Below are positions 24,049-35,859 of a stretch of 64,000 bases of DNA, one piece after another. Under the pieces are notes generated by a model that saw only the letters and a program-made list of their open reading frames with translations, was not told where the DNA came from and did not search any database. The stretch's first letter is position 1. Each line of letters starts with the position of its first letter. The DNA comes from Cristatella mucedo (lineage: Eukaryota > Bryozoa > Phylactolaemata > Cristatellidae). The DNA lies in contig WPIO01000064.1 of NCBI GenBank assembly GCA_009760855.2, positions 1,352,001 to 1,416,000 of the forward strand, written 5' to 3'. A program made the position numbers and the translations under genes.

Positions 24049-25888
24049 GCGGTAACCCGGGTTGCCATGGTAACCCGGGTGGGTGCGGACTGCGATAACT
24101 ACCTAAATACTGGTCAAAATTATATGCGAAAAGGCTAAAAATGTTGGGCTCGTCAAGTACTATTCGTCAGCAGGAAGAAAGCGATTTAGAAAACGATGAT
24201 TTATATTGCGCCAGTGGGCAGCGGCTGACCAGATCCAGGGCTAGGATTCATGGCTCGAAGACGAAAATTGAGCCTATTTTTTCTATACATAGCTCTATAT
24301 TAATGAATAATTTGGGATAACCGCTGGTGCATTCTTCGAGCGCCCCACAGAGCGTATCTGCACGCCCTGAACAGACGGGAAATGATTCCAAGAACTTGCA
24401 CACCAGTTCAATTGGGTTGTTAAGAACATCAGAGCTCCGAGCGATCAGAGGTCCGGTTCTTTTCACGGTTTTTACTCTGCTTTTTACTTTACTTTACTCG
24501 CTGATGCGATTGCCAAGCACAATCTAGGCTTTCACTTTTATGCGGATGACACTCAGTCGTACCTTTGCTTTGATCCCTTCCAGCCTTCGAGCACCTCGAA
24601 CTCTCTCAACTCGCTGCATGTATTGATGACATCCGCACGTAGATGGCAGCCAATTTTCTAAAACTACACGATGATAAAACTAACTAACTAGTTATGGGCA
24701 AACCCACTGTGATTCACAAATTGGAAAGGCTGACGCTTAAAATTGGCTCTGCCAGCACATCTCCTGTTGAATCAGCTCGAAATCTAGGTGTCATATTCCA
24801 AAGCGACCTCTCGTTAGACGACCATATCAGCTCCACAGTCAAATCTGCCTATTTTCAGCTTCATAATATTGCTAAAATTTGGGCTTGTTTAGGTAAGGAT
24901 ACCACGTCCAAGTTGGTCCATGAGTTCGTGACATCCCGTCTCGACTTCTGCAACCCACTGCTTACTGGCCTACCGGCATATGCGATCAGACTGTAGCAGC
25001 TGGTGCAAAACTCCTCAGCTAGGCTTGTCTGTCGTGAGCGTCGCAGTTGCCACATTACACCACTTCTCGCCGACATGCACTGGCTACCAGTCAATTAACG
25101 CATTGACTTCGCGGTTTTGTCGCTCCCTTTTAGGTCCCTTCGTTCTTTGGCTCCAGCCTATCTCTCAGATATACTACCCCATCAGGCCAAGCATCATTCC
25201 ACTTGCATTACGGAATCCAACAGCCTACAAATACCTCGTACAAACCTCAAATCCTTTGGGGACGTGCATTTAGTTCATATGCTTCCAAAGCCTGGAACTC
25301 CCTCCCGACCTGCGTTAGAACGTCCCCTGACCTCACGAAATTTAAAAAGAACTTAAAAACACACCTATTTAGGACAGCATTTAGTGGATCCCTGTGATTC
25401 GCCCTTGATGTGCTTATGCGTGCTGACAATGTGCATGCTGCAACTAAACACATTTGCATGCTGACCCTGTGCATGTCACCCCTAACCATGTTATTCATGT
25501 TGTTTATCAAGCCTGATATTACTCACCATTCAATCGCGTTTGCCTTTGCAGCAAATTTAAAGCGCCTAGAAAGAGATTGAGTTCTCTGAGGGCACTCTAG
25601 CAAGTGCGTTATTATTATTACTATTACTATTATTATTATCATTACTAACATCTTTTTATATCGTCATTATAGCCAACCACAGCGTACATCCTTTGATTGA
25701 GCTCTTGCATACTTTGATTGAGCTCTTGCATTCTTCAAATTGCCTAAACATGGTTCTGACGGTGCTGCTTCTAAATTAGGTCAACGGCGTTTTCGACTTT
25801 GAAACGCTATATTTTTAGAGCAGCTATTCGCAAAATAAAGAATTAATCCCAATTCTAATTGCGGAAATTTGGTAACCCGGTTTACCGC
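24049..25888. repeat. Pair of inverted 16-18-base ends around an L2, possible DNA element
   Basis: GCGGTAACCCGGGTTGCC at 24049 and, on the opposite strand ending at 25888, GCGGTAAACCGGGTTACC. No matching target duplication found. The enclosed non-L2 sequence has no recognised transposase. Confidence 0.35.
24449..25650 (+). pseudogene. L2-like LINE, 5'-truncated, several frameshifts
   Basis: Starts at GPVLFTVFTL, has YADD-equivalent FYADDTQSYLCFD in a shifted frame near 24535, then KIGSASTSPVESARNLGVIF and a C-terminal domain with stops (TGTAGCAG near 24991). 3' UTR, stem-loop and ATT tail at 25600-25650. Confidence 0.9.
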
Positions 25889-25956
25889 TAGTGCACTCAT
25901 TTTCTATTTCAAAATGTGTTTTTCTAGATCATGTCTGCAATTGCATAGTACTCGTG

Positions 25957-28186
25957 TTATGTAAGATTTTGCTTCAAGTAAAGTCGAACAGTTTCAAGTG
26001 CATGTAGTGCTTCTTTTGGCGTTACTCTGCGTGCCCAATGAAACTGTATCTCTTCAAGCTCTTCTGCGTCGCTGTCATCAGCCCCATTTTTATGCTTGTG
26101 CTATACGTGCTCAAAAATTTCAGCATCGGTTAACGTGCCTGGGCATGTGAATTCGTTATCGCAGTCTACAAAACTCTCTACATCCTCTTGGTTGACTGAT
26201 TCCCCAGTAGCTCAGTAGCTTGAATCCTTGAATCGGCAGAACGTCATCTCCATTGTCGTCCGAACCGATATTTGAGAAGCCAGCTTTTCTGAAACAGTTT
26301 CGGGTCGTAGCTGGAGACACCAGAAACCACGAGTGCTACACCAGGTGTACGGCAACTACTAGCACATCAATTGACTTAGCGTAATCAATAATCGAGCATT
26401 CTTGCTTTATAGCCTGAAGCATCTGCCACATCACTTGCATTCTGCAGTGGAATGCCATGGTGCGGATGATTCCTTGATCCATTGCTTCCGTATAAGAAAT
26501 GTTGTATTCGGTGGCATAAACTCCCATTTAGCATTCTTGAGCTGCTCTTTAACTTTATGAAAAGCCGCATTATCAGCAAGTAGAATGAGATTTCGATTGC
26601 GCAGCTCCCGATCGATCGAGCTTCAGGAAGAACATCAGCCCAAATTCGACTCATCATCCAAACGTAGCTGCTACTGAAGTAGGTGAAGGCAGTCGAGCAG
26701 TTTGAAATATCGTGAGTGCGAAAACTTCCCACTACGCGTGCCTTCTTTTTGGTGCCATTAGCTTGGCGGAAAAGAAGCACATAGTTATTCGTTGTTTGGG
26801 TCTTTCCGCCAGTTGTTCGAGTACCAGTGACAGCCAAGGTGACAGAGGATACCGCTTTGTACAATAGGCCTATTTTGTTGGCATTAAAAAGATTAGATGC
26901 ATCAGATCTGATAGGATGCATATATCGGGGATAGGAATCTGATCCTAAGGGTATCCCTTCAGTCAATTAGGACAAAAAAAGGTTGGCAGTTTTCCAGTTC
27001 TCGGCTCTGCTTTCTGATCTGCAGCAGCTCTTTCACCACCAATCTTCATAATCGCATAATCACATAAGTGCAACGCTATGCCGAATTGTAGGATCCATGC
27101 ATTCGTGACATCTCGTCTCGACTTCTGCAACTCACTGCTTACTGGCCTACTAGCATGTGCGATCAGGCGATTGCAGCTGGTGCAAAACTCTGCAGCTAGG
27201 CTTGTCTGTCGTGAGCGTCGCAGTTGCCACATTACTCCACTTCTCGCCGACCTGCACTGGTTACCAGTCAAGCAACGGATTGACTTCAAGGTTTTGTCGC
27301 TCACTTTTAGGTCTCTTCATTCTATGGCTCCAGCCTATCTTTCAGAGATACTACCCCATCAGGCAAAGCATCGTACCACTCGCTTTTCGGAATCCAACAG
27401 TCTAGAAATACCTCGTACAAACCTTAAATCCTTTGGAGACCGTGCATTTAGCTCGTATGCTCCCACAGCCTGGAACTCCCTCCCGACCTGCATCAGAACA
27501 TCCCCTGACCTGACCACATTTAAAAGAAACTTAAAAACATACCTATTTAGGACAGCATTTAGTGGGTCCTTGTGATTCGTCCTCGATGTGCTTATGCGTG
27601 CTGACACTGTTCATGCTGCCACTAACCACATTTGCATGCTGACCCAGTGCATGTAACCCCTAACCATGTTATTCATTTTGTTTGTTTTTCAAGCATGATT
27701 TTACTTACTATTCTATTGCGTATCACTTTGCAGCAAATGTAAAGCGCCTAGAAAGAGATTAAGTTCTCTGAGGGCGCTTTATCAAGTGCAATATTATTAT
27801 TATTATTATTATTAGGATGCTCTAGCCAGCCATTTGTGGAAAATAAAATGGCGTACAGCCAAGCGTCACATCTAAAGTTTCCGAGCCTTCTCCATCGTTA
27901 ATGGGCCACTGATCGCATTTGGCTGCTGCGTTAGATTAATTAAGCCAGTGCATCAGAGCGTCGGCAACTTCTTCATTTAGACTTTCGCGTTTTATTTTTC
28001 GGTTCAGATTCCCGTTGGTTGGCGCTTCGTGGCAAATGCCTTGTTCTGCTTTCTTTATTTTTGAGACAGACGACTCACTCACGTTAAACTCCTCAGCAAC
28101 AGCAGTGTTTTTTATTCTAATGCCTCCAAAACCAGCAGCTCTTTCTCAATTGTAAGCGTATTACTTTTTAAAGCAGTAGCAATCAT
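25957..28186 (-). pseudogene. Second pogo/Tigger transposase, split by an L2
   Basis: Minus strand from ATG at 28186: MIATALKSNTLTIEKELLVL and a psq-type helix-turn-helix (NTAVAEEFNVSESSVSKIKK in a shifted frame). After the LINE: GGERAAADQKAEPRTGKLPT, LFNANKIGLLYKA (the NADETGL block, here NANKIGL), a damaged LLxDNAAFHK-like block and PPNTT near 26515, MDQGIIR, and a C-terminal TPKEALHALETVRLYLKQNL ending at TAA 25957. Loss of the acidic NADE residues and many frameshifts mean it is inactive. Confidence 0.82.
27095..27812 (+). mobile_element. L2-like LINE inserted into the pogo transposase
   Basis: Open to 27575: LDFCNSLLTGLLACAIRRLQ ... LFRTAFSGSL, then UTR, stem-loop and (ATT)n. TAGGAT at 27089-27094 and 27813-27818 is a 6-base flanking duplication. 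Very 5'-truncated and well preserved, so comparatively recent. Confidence 0.9.
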
Positions 28187-28514
28187 ACTGCTATAAGAAT
28201 TTATTGAATAACTAGTTATTAGCTATCTTAAATGATGGTGTCATAACCGCGAAACATTCACTAGCTGGAGTAGCGGTACAACGTGTGCAATGTTCTAAGA
28301 CCTTTGTTAGCAACGCGCCAACGATAACAACACAGCGATCAATTTTCTGCACGCAGCACTAACGACAGCACCACACTAACAAAAAGCGCAACAATAGCCT
28401 GTCCGTTCTGCCGACTCGCTAACAGGCTAACAGCTACTCATGCTCAGCACTAAGACTAGCAAGCGGACCAGCAGACCATTGCTCCAAGAGGAAGTGACTG
28501 TGGTCTCGACTGCG

Positions 28515-28523
28515 CTTTATATA
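28515..28523 (-). promoter_or_regulatory. TATA-like box upstream of the second pogo element's frame
   Basis: TATATAAAG on the minus strand, about 330 bases before the ATG at 28186. Could be the element's promoter or chance in AT-rich DNA. Confidence 0.3.
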
Positions 28524-28699
28524 ATGGCCAGTTCATAAGTCATGCATTAATCTTTTTCCCATTTATTCATGCATTGCGCTGCTTGTAAGTCTCGGCTTAC
28601 AGTGGTTATTTCAGAAACGGCTCAGTTCTAATTCATTGGTAAAGCTTATAGCTCGGCAGAGCTCATAGTTCGTAATTCAGATGCAGTCGATAATCGTGG

Positions 28700-29480
28700 G
28701 GCATTACAGCGGGCAAGCAACGTGCACTTAAAAAACTAATGGTAAAAATCCCCACATAAACTTAATATAATAATTTATAATTTTTATAATTATTGTTATA
28801 ACAAGCATTTACTTATCGCTATTCAGTATTTTTATTTTATTTAACAATATTAATTTTATTATAATTATTCAGTTACAATTGTTGTAATTATTATGTTAAT
28901 AAATTATAGTTATTTAATTATATGATGATACTTATTGTCTTATAAGCTGTAAATATGCATTGAGTGAAGTAAAATCTTAAATCAGTCTCAACTTCTATTC
29001 TTGTACGTGGAGTTTCCTTAAATCTAATAGTCATTAAAGTGGAGTTCCCACTGAGAAAACTTGCAAAAACACCTAGGACGCAGAGCTGCTGTACTTGTAA
29101 GCGGCGTATTCCTATATGTTTGTGGTATTTCGGAGTTACAGACGGAGATACACGACATCCGATGTACTTAAACGTAGAGTATCCTGCTCTCAACAAAGGT
29201 GAATATTGTTCATTAGTCCAGAGTATCCGTGGACATGTCGTATAGTGGAAAATGCGATCCTAGTGGAACAGTATAAGTGTCTTGGCCAAGGTACGTTTTC
29301 TTTATGGGTACGATACGCATGGCTCAGATGGTCTGTCCACCTTGGTAATTAAAATTGTCGATGTCATTCATTGTTCCTCCTCAGCTGTGATATAAGTCAG
29401 TCTTTCCACCTTTTTCATTTCCGCTTGTATTCCTCGGTCACGTGTTCTTACTGCACATTTACGTACTCAAAGGATACTGA
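28700..29480. other. AT-rich stretch, no gene recognised
   Basis: 28740-28930 is almost entirely A/T with ATTATAAT-like words. The rest shows no supported feature. Confidence 0.5.
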
Positions 29481-31230
29481 CTGTATGTATGTGTGTATGT
29501 ATGTGTGTCTGTATGTAACTCCATAAAGCCATAAAGACTATGTGGTTTTTACGCAGCAGAGTTCTCTATAGCGCACACGTAGCCTAAGCGGGTTTCGGTA
29601 CGCATTCGGTAGCCAACAGACTTCATCTCATACAACAAAGAGAAAGAAGGAAGCATAGCAGAGTCAGGAGGGCAGTTGAGGTAGTGAGTAGCATGGAAGT
29701 AGCAGCTCAGGACCGCTGGAAAGGATGAGCCATAGTCGGCAGCAGGGGATTAGTTATCGTTGCATAAGAATTGTGGAAGTGAGTTCCACAGTCCAGGATC
29801 AGCAGAGCTAAAGCTTCTGTCGCCAACGGTCTTTAAGCGGAAGAATGGAACAGCTAATTTATTGTTGATGCAGGACTTGAGGGCGCGAAGAGGCTGAAAC
29901 TGATGCAGAAGTTCAGCTAGCTATGACGGAGCCAAGCCGTAGCGGGGTCAGCGTAAGAACTTTGCTCTGTATCCGTTGATTAACCGGCAGCCATCCTAGC
30001 TCTTCTAGCAAAGAGACACGTGCTCCAACCGCTGGGACTGGAAGACTAGCCTTGCAGCCATATTCATAGTCCGCTGCAGTTGCCTAGTTGCCTTCTTTGG
30101 TAGACCAGCCAAACGGGAATTACAATAATCAAGCCGAGACAGAACTAAAGAGCTAGTTACATTTTTTGCAAGTCACTGTGGAAGACAGCCCTTAATCTTA
30201 CATAGGGATCGGACGTGATGGATAGCTGTAGAAGCAGTCTTTTGAATGAAGCTTTTGAAATTGAGGCAGCTGTCGAACACGACACCTAGATTACGAGCAC
30301 GTGGTGAAGGTCGCACAATAGCATCACCTATTAGAAGAGCAAAGCCTTTTAATCCAGCCACATGCTTAGGGTGTCCTATGAGCAGTACTTCGATTTTATC
30401 GTCAATTCGTTTCAGGAAGTTTTCCGACATCCAAGATCGAATATCGGCAAGGCAAGCATTCAGTTTCTCAGTTGCTGCAGCAGATTCCGACGGTTTAAAT
30501 GACAAATACAACTTGAGTATCGGCAGCATAGAAGTGATATCCTACTCCATGGGCCTTAATCACTTTTCCCAGAGGTTGCGTATAAATGGAGAACAGCAAG
30601 GGACCAAGTACAGACCCTTGAGGGACTCCACAGGTGACCATTCTCATGTCTGAGACCTGACCCCCACACGACACGGATTGAACACGATCAGACAAGTATG
30701 ATTTAAACCACGCCAGTGCTTCATCTGCCAGACCGATCGTTGTTCTCAATCGTTCAAGCAGAACTTCGTGATCAATGGTGTCGAAGGCAGCAGACAGATC
30801 TAGCAGAGCTATGGCAGTGACATTCCCATCATCGTTGCCACGTAGAATGTCATCGTTAACACGGAGGAGAGCAGTTTCAGTGGAGTGCTGCCTCTAGAAC
30901 CCCAATTTGAATGTTTCTGACATTACATTCTTTTCAAAATGAACAACTAGCTTCTTAGCGACAATTCGTTCAAGAATCATTGACAAAAAAGGAAGAAAGG
31001 AAACTGTGCGATAGTTTGCTAGGACCTCTGCTTCTAATCCAGGTTTTTTTTAGAATCAGTCTAGCGATTGCCGATTTGAAATACTTGGATACGACTCCTT
31101 TTTCCATAGAAGCATTACAAATCTCGGTGATGGCAGGGCTAAGTTTGGTCTGCCAGTGAAGACCACAGAGATGATGGTATGGGGTCTTCAGAAGCCGAGC
31201 TCCTTTTGCTAGACCTTATTAAGGTAGGCA
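29480..31230 (-). pseudogene. LINE family B (L2/CR1-like), RT and 3' end
   Basis: Minus strand in order: HHSTETALLRVNDDIL and ALLDLSAAFDTIDHEVLLE (about 30880-30760), ALAWFKSYLSDRVQSVSCGG, GVPQGSVLGPLLFSIYTQPL, then YHFYAADTQ near 30520 where the family has YADD, SENFLKRIDDKIEVLLIGHP, and degenerate LDYCNSRLAGLPKKATRQLQ near 30130. 3' UTR to 29510, then a (TACA)-rich tail. Clearly different from the L2 family filling the rest of the window; a short piece recurs at 3565-3800. Confidence 0.88.
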
Positions 31231-31239
31231 CACCGAAAG

Positions 31240-32870
31240 AAGAAACCTCGGAAAACTTTTTTTAAGGAAGCTCACAGGTTGTGATTCCACAATTGCTTTA
31301 CTCGGAAGGGGCTTTATGAAGGCACTGATGTGCACAATGTTTTCAGTAAAGAAGGCTGAAAAACTTTACATTCCCAAAGCAGAAGATGCAAGAAAAAGGT
31401 CGATTTTTTGGCTTCTCTCAAGTATGATTGAAATCGGGGGGGGGGTGATGGGGTGAGAGGAGGCTGCCACGACATTTTAAAGAAGAGATGAAAGAGAAGA
31501 TGAGGATAGCGAGAGGAACGAGTGTGTGAAAAGTAGGATAATTTGCTTAGAACAAGCGATCCTGTGTAGTCGTTATTATAATTGAACTATTCTTCCAGTT
31601 TTTTAGGGCCACTTGGCTCACTAGGTCCAGCCGATGGATGCCCGAAACTTTACTTCGTCAGGCCAGCGTTAATCGTTAATCGTTATCGTCAATCGTTAAT
31701 TGAATCCTTAAAATAAACAACAATGCAGATTAAAATTTGCATTTAATAATTATATTAGAAAATTAAAGAAATTGTGGAATCTACTTATCTTATTTTTGCA
31801 GATTTATTACATTTTTCCTTGCTTTTGCACACCGACTATAATAAATTCACATTGATTCGACCTCTGCATACTCATAGTGCATCCCGGTGCAGACTGCTTA
31901 GCCATCGGCTGCCGAGCAGATATATTCTGAGCTTCGTTATATGGCAACCGGCTTCGCTGTAGACGTATATTATATGCTATATTATAATACTATAATTAAT
32001 TTATATTATTAATTAATTAATTAATAATGATAATAGTGTTATTAATTAACAATAATTAATTACGAGTATGATATTATTGGGTATAATAGATGCATTACAT
32101 TATTGAGTTTATTACTCGTGCAAATCAACTAAGGAGAACAAAACGCGAGCCAGTCGAGCAGTAAGCAGAGGCTAGAGGCTAGAGGCTTGGGTGGCAGCAG
32201 CTCGTGAATCTGCTGGTCCATACCCACAACTTCTCGACTGAAGTTCTTCTCTTAATTCCCCATCGCAAGACGATTGCCCAGTATATCCAGCACACTGCGA
32301 CTTTTGAGCCAGAAAAGACAGTGTTTATTGCGACTGCAAACGCGTGCAGGTCTTAACTCCATACTCAATACTCAAGTACGATTGCCGGTGTGCGGCGAGG
32401 CTGCCATGACACGCGGGCAGGACTTGAGCAGCGTTACGGCGTATACAAGCAAAACTATTCCCCACCAGCAGAATCTTTACTTTCTAAGCAGTCATTCATG
32501 ATAAGGCCGTCATAATTGTCATGGCGTATTATTCCCGAGAGATCCAAGGCATAGATATACCGTCTGGCTGTCGCTCTTCGACGCGACGCCGTATCGACGA
32601 CAGCATGGCGAATATTCATCCTTTATTCAACGTGGAGAATACATGACATGTGCAGTGACTCGGCAAGAAGTGAAGATTCTATTGGTGCTAGTTTAAGGCA
32701 TGCTAAGAGCCATGCCTGCTGCGCCACAGGGCTACGAATAAGGGTTTGAATCAACCTACATAAGAACTCACTCACTCGCGACCCGGTTCATGGACCTCAA
32801 GTACCTTACCGCTTAGAGCTGAGACCCGGGGGCTAAACAACATAATCTGCATAACTTCTTAAGACAACTT
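31240..32870. other. No gene recognised
   Basis: AT-rich between 31700 and 32130, with TTAATTAATT words. No domain, RNA or transposon ends supported. Confidence 0.4.
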
Positions 32871-32965
32871 GCTTTACATATGCAGCAAAGCTCGAACCCG
32901 CGACCCTGGTCCTTGAAAATAAGCAGCTTAACCCTAAGCCAAACGAGAGCCGCTAAAATGTCTAG
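32845..32965 (-). mobile_element. tRNA-derived SINE head
   Basis: Minus strand has an A-box-like TGGCTTAGGGTTAAGC (32926-32941) and a B-box-like GGGTTCGAG (32891-32899), 35 bases apart as in tRNA genes. No full cloverleaf or terminator, so a SINE head rather than a tRNA gene. Confidence 0.5.
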
Positions 32966-33015
32966 TCTAAAAAGCTTTAATTTAAGTATCGTATTAAGTA
33001 AGTTACGATCCTTTA

Positions 33016-33050
33016 GATTTACGCTCCTTTAGTCTAAAGGAGCGTAAATC
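33016..33050. repeat. Perfect 17-base inverted repeat, one-base loop
   Basis: Arms GATTTACGCTCCTTTAG and CTAAAGGAGCGTAAATC around a single T. Confidence 0.95.
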
Positions 33051-34080
33051 GCATGAAACGTGACCGCTGACGCTTGACGTGAAGTCACGCTCACGTTTTT
33101 CCTTCGGTTGTTTATACTTACTGTGATGGTACGGCTATGGGTGTGTCATTTCAAAAATCGCTATATTTACTTATATGTGTAGCTGTATCTTGAACCCCCG
33201 AATGCAAGCTGGCGACGATACAGAAATACCTTCGTCTCCGACGATAGCTTAATGCGTATTTGGGTTCGTAATGCGACGGCTCACAAAAATCCTCTCCTGC
33301 ACCCGCGTTCCCAGTTCTTCCCTCACTCCAGGCGGTGAGTGATCGCCAAAAACATCGACACATTAAACCATAACGCCATACAAACCATAAACTAGACGCA
33401 GCGCCATATCACCGCAAGAGCCATAATGTTCGCTACTGTAGTTGAAACATTCAAATTCAAATTGAGCTTTCAAGCAAAATTTAATATCTTTAAAAGCAGT
33501 TTTACATAATGATATTATCCATAGAACGGTTACGTAATTGTTCGTACCTTTTAGTTTTCTGTATTGAAAGATTTTCAAAGATTTAGAATTAATTGCTTGA
33601 TCTGCCATTAGCAAGGCTTGTTCACCAACTAAATGAGCTGACGCTTAGGCTCACCCTATGAAGCAAAGTTGGTGTTTCTCCTGGTTTTTTGTATATATTG
33701 ACTAGTACGAGCGGGGTAACAGACGGTAATGAAGTTATAGTCTTTCCTGGATCTGTGTTAAACCGAGGAGCAGACCCCGAGGTTTGTCTAATTCCAGCTT
33801 ATGAATAGGCATTTTTGATACGATTCGAAGGGCACCATCCCGTAACCGTATGAGAGCTAGAAGATATTTACTAAAGAAGATCAAGATGAGAACGATGCAA
33901 ACTTTCTCAGCGTTCGATACTGACGATAGATCGTTAGATATGGAACCTGTTCTACCTTCAGTTATACGAAAAAATGTAGTGTCGTCCAGAGAGAAATTCA
34001 TTCAAACCTCATCTCTACTCCTCAACTGAGTGACTGATTCTTCTAAGCCTAATTTCAATTTAGGAAGCTGTAAAATTGGA
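33051..34080. other. No gene recognised
   Basis: Several 60-90-codon frames on the minus strand show no family resemblance. Codon content and context give no reason to call them genes. Confidence 0.4.
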
Positions 34081-34401
34081 TCGTTGAGTAATACATAATG
34101 ACAATAGCAATAATACTACAGTTGTATAGTGCCATCAGAGAGCTTAATCTTTTTTTTAGGCACTTTACATGTGCTCACCCTAACAAAAGCGTGATCACAT
34201 TTTTAGCGGAAACATCAAGATGCCAGCAAGAATAATATTGTCAGAGGTAACGTGCAGTATACACTGGTTAAAATGGTTAGTGGCAGCAGGTAAAGTATTT
34301 CAGATACTAAAAATGACAGGGACCCATCAAATTGGCAAAAGGGCACCGTCTCGAAAGGATTGGAGGATCGTTCGAGTTATATCTAAACGAGTTATACATG
34401 C

Positions 34402-34405
<4 letters not shown>

Positions 34406-34444
<39 letters not shown>
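34406..34444. repeat. (TA)n microsatellite
   Basis: Pure TA, with shorter TA and TG runs continuing to 34511; probably the decayed tail of the adjoining SINE. Confidence 0.9.
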
Positions 34445-34445
<1 letters not shown>

Positions 34446-34512
34446 CTCGAATATATACATGTATATATATATATATATGTGCGTGTGTGTGTGTATGCAT
34501 ATATATATATAA

Positions 34513-34642
34513 TTCATTGTTATAACGCTCTAAGGGAACTTAATCACTATTCAGGCGCTTCAAATATACCACGGGGCTCGAGCCCACGACCTCAGCCAGA
34601 CCTTGGTCGGGGCAAACAGCTTAACCACGAGCCCAAACCAGC
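34513..34642 (-). mobile_element. tRNA-derived SINE with L2-type 3' tail
   Basis: Minus strand: A-box-like TGGGCTCGTGGTTAAGC, B-box-like GGCTCGAGCC (34575-34584), then GTGGTATATTTGAAGCGCC and GATTAAGTTCCCTTAGAGCG, which mirrors the L2 3' stem-loop. It sits inside the L2 at 34085-35160. Confidence 0.7.
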
Positions 34643-35339
34643 TCGGCTTTAAGTCAGAACGGTGGGTGGTACGATGCCGATCTTGGTTGTGGAGTAGCTC
34701 CTATAGGTAGGCTGGACCCAGAGAATGAAGGGACATAAACGTGAGTGACAGAACCTTGAAGTCGATGCACTGCTTGATTGAAAGCCAGTGCAGGTTTGCG
34801 AGAATTGGTGTGATGTGGAAACTGCGACACTCAAGACGGACAAGCCTCTGCAGAGTTTTGAACCAACTCTAAGAGCCTGAAGCTAGAGGACCTGAAATCA
34901 GTGAGTTACATAAATCGGTACGGTATGTCACAAATGCAAGCGCCAATTATGTAGTATCCCTGTCTGAGCTGGCCCAAAATTTAGCAATGTTATGTAGCTG
35001 AAAGTAGGCAGACATAACTGTGGTGCTCATGTGGTGGTCTAGTGATGGGGGTCACTTTGGAACTAGACAACTAGATTTCGCGAAGGTTGTTAAAAGATAC
35101 CCTGTATGCTGGCAGAGCCAATTTTGGCGATAATTTATCCAATAGCTGAGATTGTTGCAAAGTCACATAACGGCAAGCTCGTTTCTTGGCAAAGCTTTGC
35201 TACCACTGATCGGACCTAGTACAATACGAAACTTCAGCATATGCATTCACCTTAACTGCCTTAATCTGTACGGCTGAAATCTTGGCTTTACCAACCTCTC
35301 TAAGGCAGGCAGACGTGGCGATAAAAATGTATCATTATA

Positions 35340-35850
35340 ATTATAGACTGCTTGGAAAGCGGACGGCCAGAAATGGATGAGAGTCGATTTCAGATGGGTA
35401 GGCCGGAGCAATGAAATAAAGGTACCTAATAGAAAGTGACAAAACCTTGAAGCTGGTATCCTGCATGATGGGTAGCCAGTACAGGTATCTGATAAGCGGT
35501 GTGATGCAGCATGCAATATTGCAATATTTATTAATATGCAATATCTCAAAATTTGCAATATTTACAACAAAGAAGCCTGGTCTCAGAGTTTCGTACAAAG
35601 TTCTGTACGCGCCTTATTGCGCACAGGAAGAAAGCCCTTTGATTTACGTAATTCATTATGGATTATCACATATTATGCAGGGATCATATTAGCTACGGTA
35701 TTCGCGTATTGGCAGGCCCAAATTCCCTACTAAGTTACGTAGCTGAAAGTAAGGCCATTGTGAACTGTGGAGTGGGTTCGGTCATCTTGTGAAAGGTTAT
35801 TTTGAAAAAGGTCAACCAGGTTGCTCGATAATGCTATAGAAGAAATGCTG
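35340..35850 (-). pseudogene. Highly degenerate L2-like LINE fragment
   Basis: Minus strand keeps DTSFKVLSLSIRYLYFIAPA and CITPLIRYLYWLPIMQ, recognisable as the HITPLLADLHWLPVKQRIDF region. A CAATATTG-rich stretch interrupts it at 35512-35570. Confidence 0.6.
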
Positions 35851-35859
35851 ACCGACCCG

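Larger units (their letters stand above)
34085..35160 (-). pseudogene. L2-like LINE interrupted by a SINE and TA repeats
   Basis: 34085-34400 is the 3' end (stem-loop remnant, UTR, end of the RT domain up to GGATCGTTCGAGTTATATC). The same element resumes near 34645 at the GTGGGTGGTACGATGCC block and runs to 35160 (TTTGGAACTAGACAACTAGA). Many stops. Confidence 0.75.

Noticed and set aside
32880..32965. Functional tRNA gene
   Set aside because: A- and B-box-like words are present, but no acceptor stem pairing or T-run terminator could be seen.
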